Source: Streptomyces malachitofuscus
GTDB taxonomy: Bacteria > Actinomycetota > Actinomycetes > Streptomycetales > Streptomycetaceae
DNA: 64,000 nt
Reading direction: 5' to 3'
Assembly (NCBI RefSeq): GCF_014650055.1
Contig: NZ_BMUF01000004.1
Coordinates: 186,001 to 250,000 of the forward strand
Shown here: positions 1-7,886 of the stretch, in pieces
Layout of the letters: each line of letters starts with the position of its first letter
Position numbering within the stretch: the first letter of the stretch is position 1
Position numbers and translations under genes: made by a program
The notes under the pieces: model-generated
The model's input: only the letters and a program-made list of their open reading frames with translations
What the model was told of the DNA's origin: nothing
Database searches by the model: none

Positions 1-92
1 ACGGGCCGCGGCCCGCTCCCGCGGGCCGCGTGACCCAGAAGGTCTGACGACCGGCCCGGGAGCGCACGCGGCGGCATGGACGCCGTGGGGGA

Positions 93-1013
93 TCACGCGG
101 CCGCGAACCGGGCGCGTGAACCGAGGAACGCGGCGATCTTGCTCGGGTTGAACACCCACATCACTCGGTGGACGCCATCGCACGAGGCGGCGATCGTCAT
201 GAAGGTCATGGGCCGCCCGCCCTGATACAGCACCACCCCGCTGCGCCCGTTGGCCTCCACGAACCGGACCCCGGTACCGGGCCAGAGCCGACGGTTGGCC
301 GTCGACAGGTTCGCCACCCGTGCCCGGCCGAGAACGGGGACCCGGGCGGCGCCCCGGGTGCCGTTGCCGTCGGACAGGCTGACGGCGTCCGGGGTGAGAA
401 GCGCCTCCAGCACAGCGATGTTCCCGGTCCGGGCCGCCGAGACGAAGGCCTCGAGAAGCCGCCGGTGCTCCGCCGCGTCCACGGAACCGCGGTGCTCGTC
501 CCGGAGGTGCCTGCGGGCCCGGCTCACGGTCTTCCGGACGTTGACGACGGTGAGGCCGAGCATCTCCGCGACGTCGGCGTAGGCGTAGTCGAACGCCTCC
601 CGCAGGACGTAGGCGGCCCGCTCGGTGGGGTTGAGCTTCTCCAGCACCAGCAGCAGGGCGAGTTCCAGGGCCTCCGCGCGCTGCGCGCCCACCGCCGGAT
701 CGGTGCTGGTGTCGACGGGTTCGGGCAGCCAGGGGCCGATGTAGGTCTCCCGGCGCACACGGGCGGATCGGGCCACGTTGATCGCCAGCCGGGTGGTCGT
801 CGCCGAGAGGAAGGCCACGGGGCTCACCACCACCGAACGGTCCGTCCGCTGCCAGCGCAGCCAGACCTCCTGCACCACGTCCTCGGCCTCGACCGTGCTG
901 CCCAGCACCCGGTAGGCGATGCCGAAAAGGCGCGGCCGGAGCTCCACGAAGACGGCAACGGCCGCGTCCAGGGTGGGGTCCGTGGGGCCCGTGGGGGACG
1001 TCTCGGGATGCAT
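93..1013 (-). CDS. ECF sigma factor, ECF41 type, with fused SnoaL-like domain
   Basis: 306-residue alternative sigma factor. Region 2 lies near residues 18-85 (RLFGIAYRVLGS, then EDVVQEVWLRW) and region 4 near 115-175 (LNPTERAAYVLREAF). A linker holding GPWLPEPVDT joins them. From about residue 185 a SnoaL/NTF2-like domain ends in the NPSK box, the counterpart of the NPDK box. The WLPEP linker plus the fused C-terminal domain are hallmarks of the ECF41 group, which lacks a classical anti-sigma factor and is controlled by its own C-terminal extension. The ATG at 1013 is chosen because it opens directly before the sigma-70 domain; the open frame extends far upstream without similarity. A TGTCACA-N16-GGTC promoter lies 44 bases upstream, so autoregulation is likely. 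The usual DGGGK-type motif is degenerate here (SDGNGTRGA). Confidence 0.93.
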   Translation of the reverse strand: MHPETSPTGPTDPTLDAAVAVFVELRPRLFGIAYRVLGSTVEAEDVVQEVWLRWQRTDRSVVVSPVAFLSATTTRLAINVARSARVRRETYIGPWLPEPVDTSTDPAVGAQRAEALELALLLVLEKLNPTERAAYVLREAFDYAYADVAEMLGLTVVNVRKTVSRARRHLRDEHRGSVDAAEHRRLLEAFVSAARTGNIAVLEALLTPDAVSLSDGNGTRGAARVPVLGRARVANLSTANRRLWPGTGVRFVEANGRSGVVLYQGGRPMTFMTIAASCDGVHRVMWVFNPSKIAAFLGSRARFAAA

Positions 1014-1057
1014 GGTGCTGCGGTCTCCGTTCCTCCGGTCGTCGCGTCCTGCCCACT

Positions 1058-1084
1058 GACCGGGACGGCCCCCGTTCTGTGACA
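1058..1084 (-). promoter_or_regulatory. ECF41-type promoter P1 for the sigma gene at 93-1013
   Basis: Minus strand: TGTCACA (1078-1084), 16-base spacer, GGTC (1058-1061), 44 bases before the sigma ATG. It is one of seven sites with the same geometry in this window. The -35 matches the ECF41 consensus; the -10 is GGTC rather than the published CGTC. Confidence 0.75.
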
Positions 1085-1104
1085 GGGGCCGCGGTGCGAA
1101 GACG

Positions 1105-1947
1105 TCAGGAGCGCCGGAGGTTCCAGGAACGGAGCTTGTCGGGATTGAGGACGACCCAGATCTGTACGACGTGGTGGTCGGCGATGTCGAGGCTGATGAC
1201 CGCGGCGACCCGGCCGTCGTGGCGGACCACGAGACCGGTCCGCCCGTTGACGGAGTGCGTGTCCAGGGCCGTGCCCGGACGCCGGGCCAGCAGTCGCAGC
1301 ATGCTGCGGGCGACCTGGACGTCACCGTGCACCGGCCTGACCAGCGCCCGGACCTTGCCGCCGCCGTCGAAGAAGGCCGTGGCGTCGGGTGCCAGCAACG
1401 ACGCCAGCAGATCCTCGTCCTCCTCGGTACAGGCACGCCGCACCGCGCGGGCCACGGCGTCGTGCGCCTGCGGTGTCGTGGGCCGTGCGCGCCGGGCCCG
1501 CAGACTGTGGCGCGCCCGTTCGGCCAGTTCGGCACACTCGGGCTCGCTCCGCCCCACGATGTCGGCGACCGTCCCCGGAGCCATGCGGAAGACGTCGTTG
1601 AGGACGAAGGCGGCCCGCTCGGCCGGGGTCAGTGAGTCCAGCACGTTCGGCAGAGCACCGCTGACCTCCTCCTCCGGCTGCCTGCGCGGCTCCGGGCGGG
1701 CGCCGTCCCGGCCGGGCGGCGCCAGACGGGACAGACAGATGCCGCCGACGGCCCTGGTCAGCCAGGAGCGCGGCACACCGATCCGCTCCTGCTCCCCGTC
1801 GGACAGCTCGTACCAGCGTCGGTACGCCTCGTCCACGACGCTCTCGGCGTCCCGGCCGTCGCCCAGCATCCAGTACGCGACATCCAGCAGATGCCGCCGT
1901 TCGTCGAGCAGCTCCGCGATCGGCAGTCCGTCATCGCCTCGGTCCAT
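1105..1947 (-). CDS. ECF-like sigma factor with SnoaL-like C-terminal domain
   Basis: 280 residues, a divergent relative of the neighbouring ECF factor. Region 2 is recognisable (LLDVAYWMLGDGRDAESVVDEAY, residues about 20-42) and region 4 near 105-150 (LTPAERAAFVLNDVF). The WLPEP linker of true ECF41 factors is missing. The C-terminal half is SnoaL-like, with the DGGGK motif near residue 195 and the NPDK box about ten residues from the end; both are better conserved than in the other two factors of the window. The ATG at 1947 follows GGGAGG. Its own TGTCACA-N16-GGTC promoter lies 32 bases upstream. Whether it recognises the same promoters or is regulated by one of the other factors cannot be told from sequence. 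Confidence 0.88.
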   Translation of the reverse strand: MDRGDDGLPIAELLDERRHLLDVAYWMLGDGRDAESVVDEAYRRWYELSDGEQERIGVPRSWLTRAVGGICLSRLAPPGRDGARPEPRRQPEEEVSGALPNVLDSLTPAERAAFVLNDVFRMAPGTVADIVGRSEPECAELAERARHSLRARRARPTTPQAHDAVARAVRRACTEEDEDLLASLLAPDATAFFDGGGKVRALVRPVHGDVQVARSMLRLLARRPGTALDTHSVNGRTGLVVRHDGRVAAVISLDIADHHVVQIWVVLNPDKLRSWNLRRS

Positions 1948-1979
1948 GGCGGAACCTCCCTCTCACCGCTCGACGGAGT

Positions 1980-2006
1980 GACCGGACACGAGTAGATCTT
2001 GTGACA
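1980..2006 (-). promoter_or_regulatory. ECF41-type promoter P2 for the sigma gene at 1105-1947
   Basis: Minus strand: TGTCACA (2000-2006), 16-base spacer, GGTC (1980-1983), 32 bases upstream of the ATG at 1947. A second TGTCACA on the plus strand lies 33 bases away (2039-2045), giving a divergent pair of -35 motifs. Confidence 0.75.
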
Positions 2007-2038
2007 TCCCCGACTCCGGGACACCGGCGGTGACACGC

Positions 2039-2045
2039 TGTCACA
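2039..2045 (+). promoter_or_regulatory. TGTCACA -35-like element upstream of alpha/beta hydrolase
   Basis: Perfect TGTCACA facing the hydrolase gene at 2148. At the 16-base spacing used by the other seven sites the sequence is CTAC, not NGTC; the nearest CGTC (2068-2071) is 22 bases away. It may be a weak, degenerate or differently spaced promoter. Confidence 0.35.
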
Positions 2046-2147
2046 TCGAAGATTCTTTTCCCTACCCCGTCACGCCCCCCCATGATCGGCGGTCATACGG
2101 GCGGAAGAAGGCAGTTCTGCCACCTCCGCCTATCGAAAGGCACTGTC

Positions 2148-2990
2148 ATGCATCGCCGATTTCTGAGCCGCCGCTCCCGTACGTCACTGTCCGTGGTGAC
2201 GACGGCGGGCATCGCCGCGGCCCTCCTTGCCGCCTCGGTCGCCCCGGCCGGCGCCGGAACGGAGTCCGCCCCGGACCGCCGCAAGCCGACCGTGGTCCTC
2301 GTGCACGGCGCGTTCGCCGACTCCACCAGCTGGAACGGGGTCGTGAAGCAGCTGCGGCAGGAAGGCTACCCGGTGGTCGCCGCGGCCACCCCGCTGCGCG
2401 GGCTGAGCAGCGACGCCGCCTATGTGAGGGAGCTGTTGGCCGGTGTCGACGGGCCCGTCGTGCTGGCGGGCCACTCCTACGGCGGATCGGTCATCACCAA
2501 CGCCGCGCGGGGAGCCGACAACGTCAAGGCGCTGGTGTACATCGCCGCCTTCATCCCCGACCGGGGCGAGAGCGCCCTCGAACTGGCGGCCAAGTACCCG
2601 GGCAGCACCCTCGGCGAGGCCCTGCGCCCCGTCCCGGTCACCCTGCCCGACGGTTCCCAGGGAGCGGACCTCTACATCGAACAGGGCAAGTTCCCCCACC
2701 AGTTCGCCGCGGACGTGCCGGAGAACACCGCCGCCCTCATGGCCGTCACCCAGCGGCCCGTGAGCGGAGCCGCGCTGGAGGAGGACTCGTCCGAGCCGGC
2801 GTGGAAGTCCATCCCGTCCTGGGCCCTGGTGGCCACGGAGGACCTCAACATTCCCCCGAGGACCCAGAGCTTCATGGCGGAACGCGCCGACGCGCACACG
2901 GTGGAGGTCCGCGCCTCGCACGCCGTGAGCGTCTCCCGGCCCGACGACGTCGCCCGGATCATCGAGAGGGCGGCCCGCTCGGTCCGCTGA
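2148..2990 (+). CDS. Secreted alpha/beta hydrolase
   Basis: 280-residue alpha/beta-hydrolase fold protein with an N-terminal export signal: arginine-rich start, hydrophobic stretch (TAGIAAALLAASVAPAGA) and Ala-x-Ala cleavage near residue 36. The oxyanion-hole region is LVHGAFADS, the nucleophile elbow is GHSYGG, and a C-terminal His (ASHAV) could complete the triad. The family resembles EstC/salicylate-esterase-like hydrolases; the substrate is unknown. The ATG at 2148 follows CGAAAGG; an in-frame upstream ATG at 2082 lacks a ribosome binding site and would bury the signal peptide. It is divergent from the ECF sigma gene at 1105-1947 and converges with the NmrA-like gene, with hairpins between. 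Confidence 0.9.
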   Translation: MHRRFLSRRSRTSLSVVTTAGIAAALLAASVAPAGAGTESAPDRRKPTVVLVHGAFADSTSWNGVVKQLRQEGYPVVAAATPLRGLSSDAAYVRELLAGVDGPVVLAGHSYGGSVITNAARGADNVKALVYIAAFIPDRGESALELAAKYPGSTLGEALRPVPVTLPDGSQGADLYIEQGKFPHQFAADVPENTAALMAVTQRPVSGAALEEDSSEPAWKSIPSWALVATEDLNIPPRTQSFMAERADAHTVEVRASHAVSVSRPDDVARIIERAARSVR

Positions 2991-3004
2991 CCGTCCGGCC
3001 CGAG

Positions 3005-3031
3005 GGGCGGGGTGGCGCCGCCACCCCGCCC
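3005..3031 (+). terminator. Terminator of the alpha/beta hydrolase gene
   Basis: Perfect 12-bp stem GGGCGGGGTGGC/GCCACCCCGCCC with a 3-base loop, 14 bases after the stop codon, followed by TTCC. Confidence 0.75.
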
Positions 3032-3082
3032 TTCCGTGTGCCCGACCCGTTGAGGGGAGGACGGCGAAAGAGGAACACGGTA

Positions 3083-3118
3083 GTGGCCCCGGACCCTGAC
3101 GACAGGATCCGGGGCCAC
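3083..3118 (-). terminator. Terminator of the NmrA-like gene (convergent)
   Basis: Perfect 11-bp stem GTGGCCCCGGA/TCCGGGGCCAC with a 14-base loop, 10 bases downstream of the stop of the minus-strand gene at 3129. Confidence 0.7.
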
Positions 3119-3128
3119 ACCGGTGATC

Positions 3129-3875
3129 TCACTTCTGCTGCGCGAGCCAGTCGGCGAAGCGGGTCTCGGCCAGCCGTGCGCCGGGACCGGGAAGCAGAGT
3201 GTTCTCCTCCAGGGGCGCGCCCGAGTACGGGGCCCGCGGGTCCGTGACGACCTCGCGCGGGTCGTTCCCGGCGGCGAGAACCTCGCGGATCAGTTCGTCC
3301 AGCCGGAACGCCTCCGGACCGGCGACCTCCACCACACCGTCGAGCGGCTCTCCGACGGCCGCACGGCACACCGCCGCGGCCACGTCGGCGGAGTGGATGG
3401 GCTGGATCCCGGCCGAGGAGACACGCACGGTGTCGCCCTCGGTCGCCAGGTCCGCGATGCCGTTCATGAATTCGAAGAACTGCGTGGCGTGGACGATGGA
3501 GTACGGCATGCCGGACTCCCTGATCAGGTCCTCCTGCACCTGCTTGGCACGGAAGTAGCCGCTCTCCTGAAGCCGGTCCGTGCCCACCACGGAAAGCGCG
3601 ACATGGTGGGTCACACCGGCCTCCGCCTCCGCCTTGAGGAGGTTGGTGGTCGAGGTACGGAAGAACTCCATGACGGCGTCGTCCGCGAAGGAGGGCGAGT
3701 TCGACACGTCGACCACGACCGAGGCACCCTGGAGCACCTCGGCCAGCCCCTCTCCGGTCAGCGTGTTGACCCCCGTGTTGGGCGCGGCCGGCACCGCCTC
3801 GTGCCCCTGCGCCTTGAGCTTCTCGACGACCTTCGAGCCGATGAGCCCGGTACCGCCGATCACAACGATCTTCAT
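3129..3875 (-). CDS. NmrA-type NAD(P)-binding epimerase/oxidoreductase-like protein
   Basis: 248 residues, atypical short-chain dehydrogenase. The N-terminus is a Rossmann dinucleotide site (VVIGGTGLIGSKVV). Later come the conserved VDVSNSP and HHVALSVVGTDR stretches and a YFRAKQVQEDL segment in place of a strict YxxxK pair, as in NmrA-like proteins. It probably binds NAD(P) for redox sensing or a sugar or aldehyde reduction; the substrate is unknown. It lies 34 bases after the flavoprotein gene at 3910-5640 and should be co-transcribed from promoter P3. Oxidoreductases/epimerases of this kind are the classical neighbours and targets of ECF41 sigma factors. Start ATG follows GAGAGGA. Confidence 0.9.
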   Translation of the reverse strand: MKIVVIGGTGLIGSKVVEKLKAQGHEAVPAAPNTGVNTLTGEGLAEVLQGASVVVDVSNSPSFADDAVMEFFRTSTTNLLKAEAEAGVTHHVALSVVGTDRLQESGYFRAKQVQEDLIRESGMPYSIVHATQFFEFMNGIADLATEGDTVRVSSAGIQPIHSADVAAAVCRAAVGEPLDGVVEVAGPEAFRLDELIREVLAAGNDPREVVTDPRAPYSGAPLEENTLLPGPGARLAETRFADWLAQQK

Positions 3876-3909
3876 GACGGAAATCCTCTCTGGATGTGTT
3901 CTGCTCGCG

Positions 3910-5640
3910 TCACTCGGCGAGCTTGCCGTCGGTCGACACGTCCTCCATCAGGGAGGAGATCTCCTCCGGAATGGCGGGAATGCTCTCGCGGGTGATTCCC
4001 GTCGTCGGCGACCAGACGAGATTGACCCGCAGCGCCGGATCCATGTCCGGGTGATCGCTGCGGTTGTGGCAGCCACGGGTCTCCCGGCGCTCCAGCGCCG
4101 CCTCGAGCGTGGCCCGGGCGGAGAGCGCCGCGGACTTGAGGTCGAAGGCGTGCGCCAGGTCCTGGAACCCGGCGATGTCGGGGTGCACGCCGACGTCCTC
4201 CATCCGCTTCTCGATCGCGGCGAGCTCCGCCAGTCCCGTCCGCAGACCCTCCTCGTCGCGGACGACGCCCGCGTGCTCGGTCATGGTGTTGCGGATGGCA
4301 CGCTGCAGCGCGCGGACGTTCTCCGGCCCGTCCGCGGCCAGAAGGCCGTCGACCTCCGCACGCGCCTCGGCCACGGCCGCAGCCGACCGCGGGTGCGCGG
4401 TCAGCGACTCCGAGTAGGCGGCCGCCGCCTGCCCGGTGATACGGCCGTAGACCAGCAGTTCTATGAGACTGTTGCCGCCGAGGCGGTTGGCGCCGTGCAG
4501 ACCGCTCGACGCCTCACCGATGGCGTACAGCCCGCGGACGTCGGTGCTGTGGTCCTCCGGACGGACCCAGACCCCGCCCATCGAGTAGTGCGCCGTGGGC
4601 GCGACCTCGATCGGATCACGGGTGATGTCCAGCATCTGCAGGTCCAGCAGGGTCTGGTACACCCGGGGCAGCCGCTTCATGATCGTCTGCCGGGGCAGGT
4701 GCGAGACGTCGAGCCACACGCCGCCCTTCTCGGTGCCGCGGCCCTCCTTGATCTCCGTGTAGGAGGCCAGGGCGACCCGGTCACGAGTGGACAGTTCCAT
4801 GCGCTCGGGGTCGTAGCGGCTCATGTACCGCTCCCCGAGCGCGTTGCGCAGGATGCCGCCTTCGCCCCGCGCGGCCTCGCTGACCAGGGTGCCGGCCGCG
4901 TTCTCCGGCTCGATGATCCCGGAGGGGTGGAACTGCACCAGCTCGGGGTCGCGCAGCCGGGCCCCGGCCTCCACGGCGAGCCGGAACGAGTCACCGGTGT
5001 TCTCGTCCCGCCGCGACGAAGTCCGCCGCCAGATGCGGGTGTGGCCACCGGCCGCCAGGATCACGGCATCGGCGTGGATGAGGTACCGCGTGCCGTCCGT
5101 GAGGTCGAAGCCGTAGGCACCGAACACGGCACCCTCATGGGTCAGGATCCGGGTGATGTACACACCGTCGAGCACGGGGATATTCAGCTGGTCCGCGCGC
5201 CGGATGAGCGTGCGCTGGATCTCCAGACCCGTGTAGTCCCCGGCGAAGGCGGTGCGTCGGAACTTGTGCGCGCCGAAGAAGCGCTGGGAGATGCGGCCGT
5301 CCTCCTCCCGGGCGAAGCCCATGCCGTACCGCTCCAGGTCGTCGATGCCCAGGGCGGCGCCCTGCGTGACGATCTCGGCGGTGCGCGGGTCGCCGAGCAG
5401 GTAGCTCTCCTTGAGCGTGTCCGCCGCGTGCTGCTGCCAGCTGTCCTCGGGATCCATCGTGGCCAGAGCCGCGTTGATCCCTCCGGCGGCGAGGGAGGTG
5501 TGGGCGTCCTCCTTCGGGCGCTTGCCGACGGCCAGGACGTCGACGCCGGCCTCGGCCAGCTCGATGGACGCCCGCAGGCCGGCTCCGCCGGTGCCGATCA
5601 CCAGCACCATGGTGGAAAGACGTTGTTCGGTGGCAGCCAC
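3910..5640 (-). CDS. Fumarate reductase/succinate dehydrogenase-like FAD flavoprotein
   Basis: 576-residue flavoprotein of the FrdA/SdhA/NadB family. FAD-binding GTGGAG lies near residue 16; SLAAGGINAAL, VQFHPSG, HYSMGGV and HGANRLGGNSL match the family's flavin and active-site blocks, and the C-terminal helical domain carries the (R)xxLE-rich region. No iron-sulfur or membrane-anchor subunit lies nearby, so it may act as a soluble oxidase or reductase like L-aspartate oxidase rather than as respiratory complex II. The GTG at 5640 is chosen for the GGAG five bases upstream; GTG 5667 would lie almost on the -10 element and ATG 5610 lacks a binding site. Promoter P3 lies 34 bases upstream; the NmrA-like gene follows in the same transcript. 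Confidence 0.85.
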   Translation of the reverse strand: MAATEQRLSTMVLVIGTGGAGLRASIELAEAGVDVLAVGKRPKEDAHTSLAAGGINAALATMDPEDSWQQHAADTLKESYLLGDPRTAEIVTQGAALGIDDLERYGMGFAREEDGRISQRFFGAHKFRRTAFAGDYTGLEIQRTLIRRADQLNIPVLDGVYITRILTHEGAVFGAYGFDLTDGTRYLIHADAVILAAGGHTRIWRRTSSRRDENTGDSFRLAVEAGARLRDPELVQFHPSGIIEPENAAGTLVSEAARGEGGILRNALGERYMSRYDPERMELSTRDRVALASYTEIKEGRGTEKGGVWLDVSHLPRQTIMKRLPRVYQTLLDLQMLDITRDPIEVAPTAHYSMGGVWVRPEDHSTDVRGLYAIGEASSGLHGANRLGGNSLIELLVYGRITGQAAAAYSESLTAHPRSAAAVAEARAEVDGLLAADGPENVRALQRAIRNTMTEHAGVVRDEEGLRTGLAELAAIEKRMEDVGVHPDIAGFQDLAHAFDLKSAALSARATLEAALERRETRGCHNRSDHPDMDPALRVNLVWSPTTGITRESIPAIPEEISSLMEDVSTDGKLAE

Positions 5641-5674
5641 GATTGCTCCGATCGTTGGGGTTTTCACCGACTAC

Positions 5675-5701
5675 GACCGGATGACCGAGTTGGTTGTGAC
5701 A
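5675..5701 (-). promoter_or_regulatory. ECF41-type promoter P3 for flavoprotein-NmrA operon
   Basis: Minus strand: TGTCACA (5695-5701), 16-base spacer, GGTC (5675-5678), 34 bases before the GTG at 5640. Confidence 0.75.
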
Positions 5702-5762
5702 CCCGGCGCCGCGGACTTCCCGTCCCAGCATGCGCCCGGACCAACAGGGCGGCGACCCGGCG

Positions 5763-6188
5763 TCAGTCCGGCGGCATCGTCCGCCCGCCTGACCGGCGCG
5801 ACGGTGTCACGACGGTGGGCACGGTGGCCACCGAGACGTCCCCCGTGATCAGACGCTGCACCGGACAACGCCCGGCCACCGTCAGCAGTGCCTCGATCTG
5901 CGCAGGTTCCAGGTCGCCGGTGAGCCGGACGCTCTTGACGATCCGGCCGCGCGGGCCGAACCGCACGTCCACGACGACGTGGTCGAGCGGCCAGCCGTGC
6001 CGGTCCGCGTACGCGCGCACGGCCATGGAGGTGCACGAGCCGAGGGCGGCCAGGAGCAGCTCTCCCGGCGTGGGGCCGGTGTCCGAACTCAGCGGCTCGG
6101 GCTCGTCCGCCGTCAGCAGATGCGGCCCGACCGCGATGGAACGGGCAAGACGTCGGCCCTCACGAACCGACACGGTGCGTCCAGTCAT
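5763..6188 (-). CDS. OsmC family protein
   Basis: 141 residues, OsmC/Ohr superfamily. The two reactive cysteines are at GSCTSMAVRAYA (about residue 52) and GRCPVQR (about residue 108), the spacing expected for a thiol-dependent hydroperoxide reductase. It resembles the YhfA-like OsmC branch more than Ohr. It would detoxify organic peroxides in the cytoplasm. The ATG at 6188 follows AAAGGGCGG; the frame continues 11 codons further up without a good start. Its own TGTCACA-N16-TGTC promoter lies 40 bases upstream, just past the end of the second OsmC-family gene. Confidence 0.88.
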   Translation of the reverse strand: MTGRTVSVREGRRLARSIAVGPHLLTADEPEPLSSDTGPTPGELLLAALGSCTSMAVRAYADRHGWPLDHVVVDVRFGPRGRIVKSVRLTGDLEPAQIEALLTVAGRCPVQRLITGDVSVATVPTVVTPSRRSGGRTMPPD

Positions 6189-6228
6189 GAATTCCGCCCT
6201 TTCGGTGGCCCCGCTGCTCACCCAAGGG

Positions 6229-6255
6229 GACAGTGGTGCGCCCGCTTTTGTGACA
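6229..6255 (-). promoter_or_regulatory. ECF41-type promoter P4 for osmC-like gene
   Basis: Minus strand: TGTCACA (6249-6255), 16-base spacer, TGTC (6229-6232), 40 bases before the ATG at 6188. It lies within 12 bases of the stop codon of the upstream Ohr-like gene, so the second peroxidase gene has its own promoter despite the tight packing. Confidence 0.72.
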
Positions 6256-6260
6256 TCTGC

Positions 6261-6758
6261 CTAGGGGGCCAAGGTGATGGAGGCCGGTGTCCCGTGGGCG
6301 GTCATCTTCGCGTAGGGGCACAGTGAGCCGGCCTTCTCCAGGAGCGGCGCGGCGGTCTCCGGGCCGATTCCCGGCCAGTCGACCACCAGGTCGGCCCGCA
6401 GCAGGTAGCCGCCGTCCGCCGGGTCCCGGCCGAACGCCACGGTCGCCTCGACGCGGATCGCGCCGGGGTCGAGCTCCTCCTGGCGTGCCACCAGGCTCAG
6501 CGCCCCGTGGTAACAGGCCGCGAAGCCGGCGGCGAACAGCTGCTCGGGATTGGTGCCGGATCCGTCCCCGCCGAGCTCGGCGGGCAGCCGCAGGCCGAGG
6601 TCGAGCACCCCGTCGTCCGACCGCGCCCGGCCCGACGCCCGCCCGTGCCCGGCGGCTCCGCCGCTCACCGTCACGGTCGTCGTGTAGATGGCGGAGAAGG
6701 ACGCCCCGTCGAAGTCCTTATCGGTGGACAACCGGGGCAGCGGGTACTGCCCGGTCAC
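6261..6758 (-). CDS. Ohr-like organic hydroperoxide resistance protein
   Basis: 165 residues. The Ohr pattern is clear: TNPEQLFAAGFAACYHGALS with the peroxidatic cysteine, and SLCPYAK with the resolving cysteine. SDDGVLDLGLRLPAELGG is the typical N-terminal block. Ohr proteins reduce organic hydroperoxides with dihydrolipoamide as electron donor. The GTG at 6758 is chosen for AGGTGG upstream and because the ATG at 6851 would sit on the promoter's -10 element. Promoter P5 lies 97 bases upstream, just after the third sigma gene. A pyruvate dehydrogenase E1, part of the lipoyl system, is under the same promoter type a few kilobases away. Confidence 0.9.
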   Translation of the reverse strand: MTGQYPLPRLSTDKDFDGASFSAIYTTTVTVSGGAAGHGRASGRARSDDGVLDLGLRLPAELGGDGSGTNPEQLFAAGFAACYHGALSLVARQEELDPGAIRVEATVAFGRDPADGGYLLRADLVVDWPGIGPETAAPLLEKAGSLCPYAKMTAHGTPASITLAP

Positions 6759-6855
6759 GGCTCCACCACCTCTGCCAGCACTGGGCTGCCCATGACAATC
6801 GACACGGTGTCTGCCCTTCGGATCACGGAAGCCGGGACGGCCGGACACCACACAT

Positions 6856-6882
6856 GACCGGCGGGTCCGCCCATCTGTGACA
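6856..6882 (-). promoter_or_regulatory. ECF41-type promoter P5 for Ohr-like gene
   Basis: Minus strand: TGTCACA (6876-6882), 16-base spacer, GGTC (6856-6859). It sits between the stop of the sigma gene at 6894 and the Ohr-like start at 6758. Confidence 0.75.
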
Positions 6883-6893
6883 CACGCGGGGAC

Positions 6894-7790
6894 TCAGCCG
6901 CTCAGCGACGACACGAAGGGCGACAGCTTCTCCGGGTTCATCACCCACATGATCCGGTCGATGCCGTCCGCCGACACGTCGACGGAGAGCAGTGCCACGG
7001 CGTCGCCGTCGACCGACACGAGCACGGCGGGCCGCCCGTTGGCCTCCACCCACCGCGTCCGGGCCGGCGGCCAGAACCGCGGCGCGAAGGCGGCCAGATA
7101 CTTGGAGACGTGCGTGCGTCCGACGACCGGAATCCGCGACGCGCCCCGGATGCCTCCACCGTCGGCGTAGCTGACGACGTCGGCGGCGAGGACGTTCTCC
7201 AGCACCGCCAGATCGCCCGTCTGCGCGGCGGCGAGGAACACCTCCAGCAGACGCCGGTGGTCGGCGGGGCTGACCTGCTCCTTGCGTTCGGCGGCCAGGT
7301 GCTTGCGCGCACGGCTCACCAACTGCCGGGTGTTGGCCTCACTCGTCTCCAGGATGCCCGCGACCTGCTTGTACGGATAGTCGAAGGCTTCCCGCAGCAC
7401 ATAGGCCGCCCGTTCCACCGGGTTCAGCTTCTCCAGAAGGAGGAGAACCGCCATCTCGAGCGCCTCGGCCCGCTCCGCACCCATCTGGGGATCCTGCGTG
7501 GTGTCCACCGGCTCGGGCAGCCACGGTCCGACGTACGCCTCCCGCCGTACCCGCGCGGACTGCGCGACGTTGATGGCCAGTCGCGCCGTGATCGTGGTCA
7601 GGAAGGCCGCCGGCTCGTGGATGTCGGAACGGTCGGCGTTCTGCCACCGCAGCCATGTCTCCTGGAGGACGTCCTCGGCTTCCGCGGAACTGCCGAGCAC
7701 CCGGTACGCGATACCGAACAGCTGCGGGCGGGCCGCGAGGAACTCCTTCGTCGCCCGGTCAAGGGAATCGGTGCCGTCCCCAGCCTGCAT
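6894..7790 (-). CDS. ECF sigma factor, ECF41 type, with fused SnoaL-like domain
   Basis: 298 residues and a clear paralogue of the sigma factor at 93-1013: LFGIAYRVLGS and EDVLQETWLRW in region 2, GPWLPEPVDT in the linker, LNPVERAAYVLREAF in region 4, then the SnoaL-like domain with DGGGIRGAS and the terminal NPEK box, five residues of which lie close to the end. These are ECF41 hallmarks. ATG 7790 follows GGAAGGGACG; an in-frame start ten codons earlier is possible. Unlike the other two sigma genes it has no TGTCACA promoter of its own. It lies 96 bases downstream of the pyruvate dehydrogenase gene on the same strand, so read-through from P6 could place it under ECF41-type control too. Confidence 0.93.
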   Translation of the reverse strand: MQAGDGTDSLDRATKEFLAARPQLFGIAYRVLGSSAEAEDVLQETWLRWQNADRSDIHEPAAFLTTITARLAINVAQSARVRREAYVGPWLPEPVDTTQDPQMGAERAEALEMAVLLLLEKLNPVERAAYVLREAFDYPYKQVAGILETSEANTRQLVSRARKHLAAERKEQVSPADHRRLLEVFLAAAQTGDLAVLENVLAADVVSYADGGGIRGASRIPVVGRTHVSKYLAAFAPRFWPPARTRWVEANGRPAVLVSVDGDAVALLSVDVSADGIDRIMWVMNPEKLSPFVSSLSG

Positions 7791-7886
7791 GGTCGTCCCT
7801 TCCGACTCCGGGGCAACCATGCTACAAGTCGCCCCGGATGCGTGCGCCCCCGACCAGGGCGGATCACGCTGCGTTCCACGGTCCGG

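Noticed and set aside
2039..2071. TGTCACA with CGTC counted as an eighth member of the ECF41-type set
   Set aside because: The spacing is 22 bases, not the 16 shared by the other seven; kept only as a weak candidate.
7791..7886. A promoter of its own for the third sigma gene
   Set aside because: No TGTCACA lies between aceE and the sigma gene; only a TGTGTGACC-like stretch inside the aceE end, with no NGTC at the right distance.
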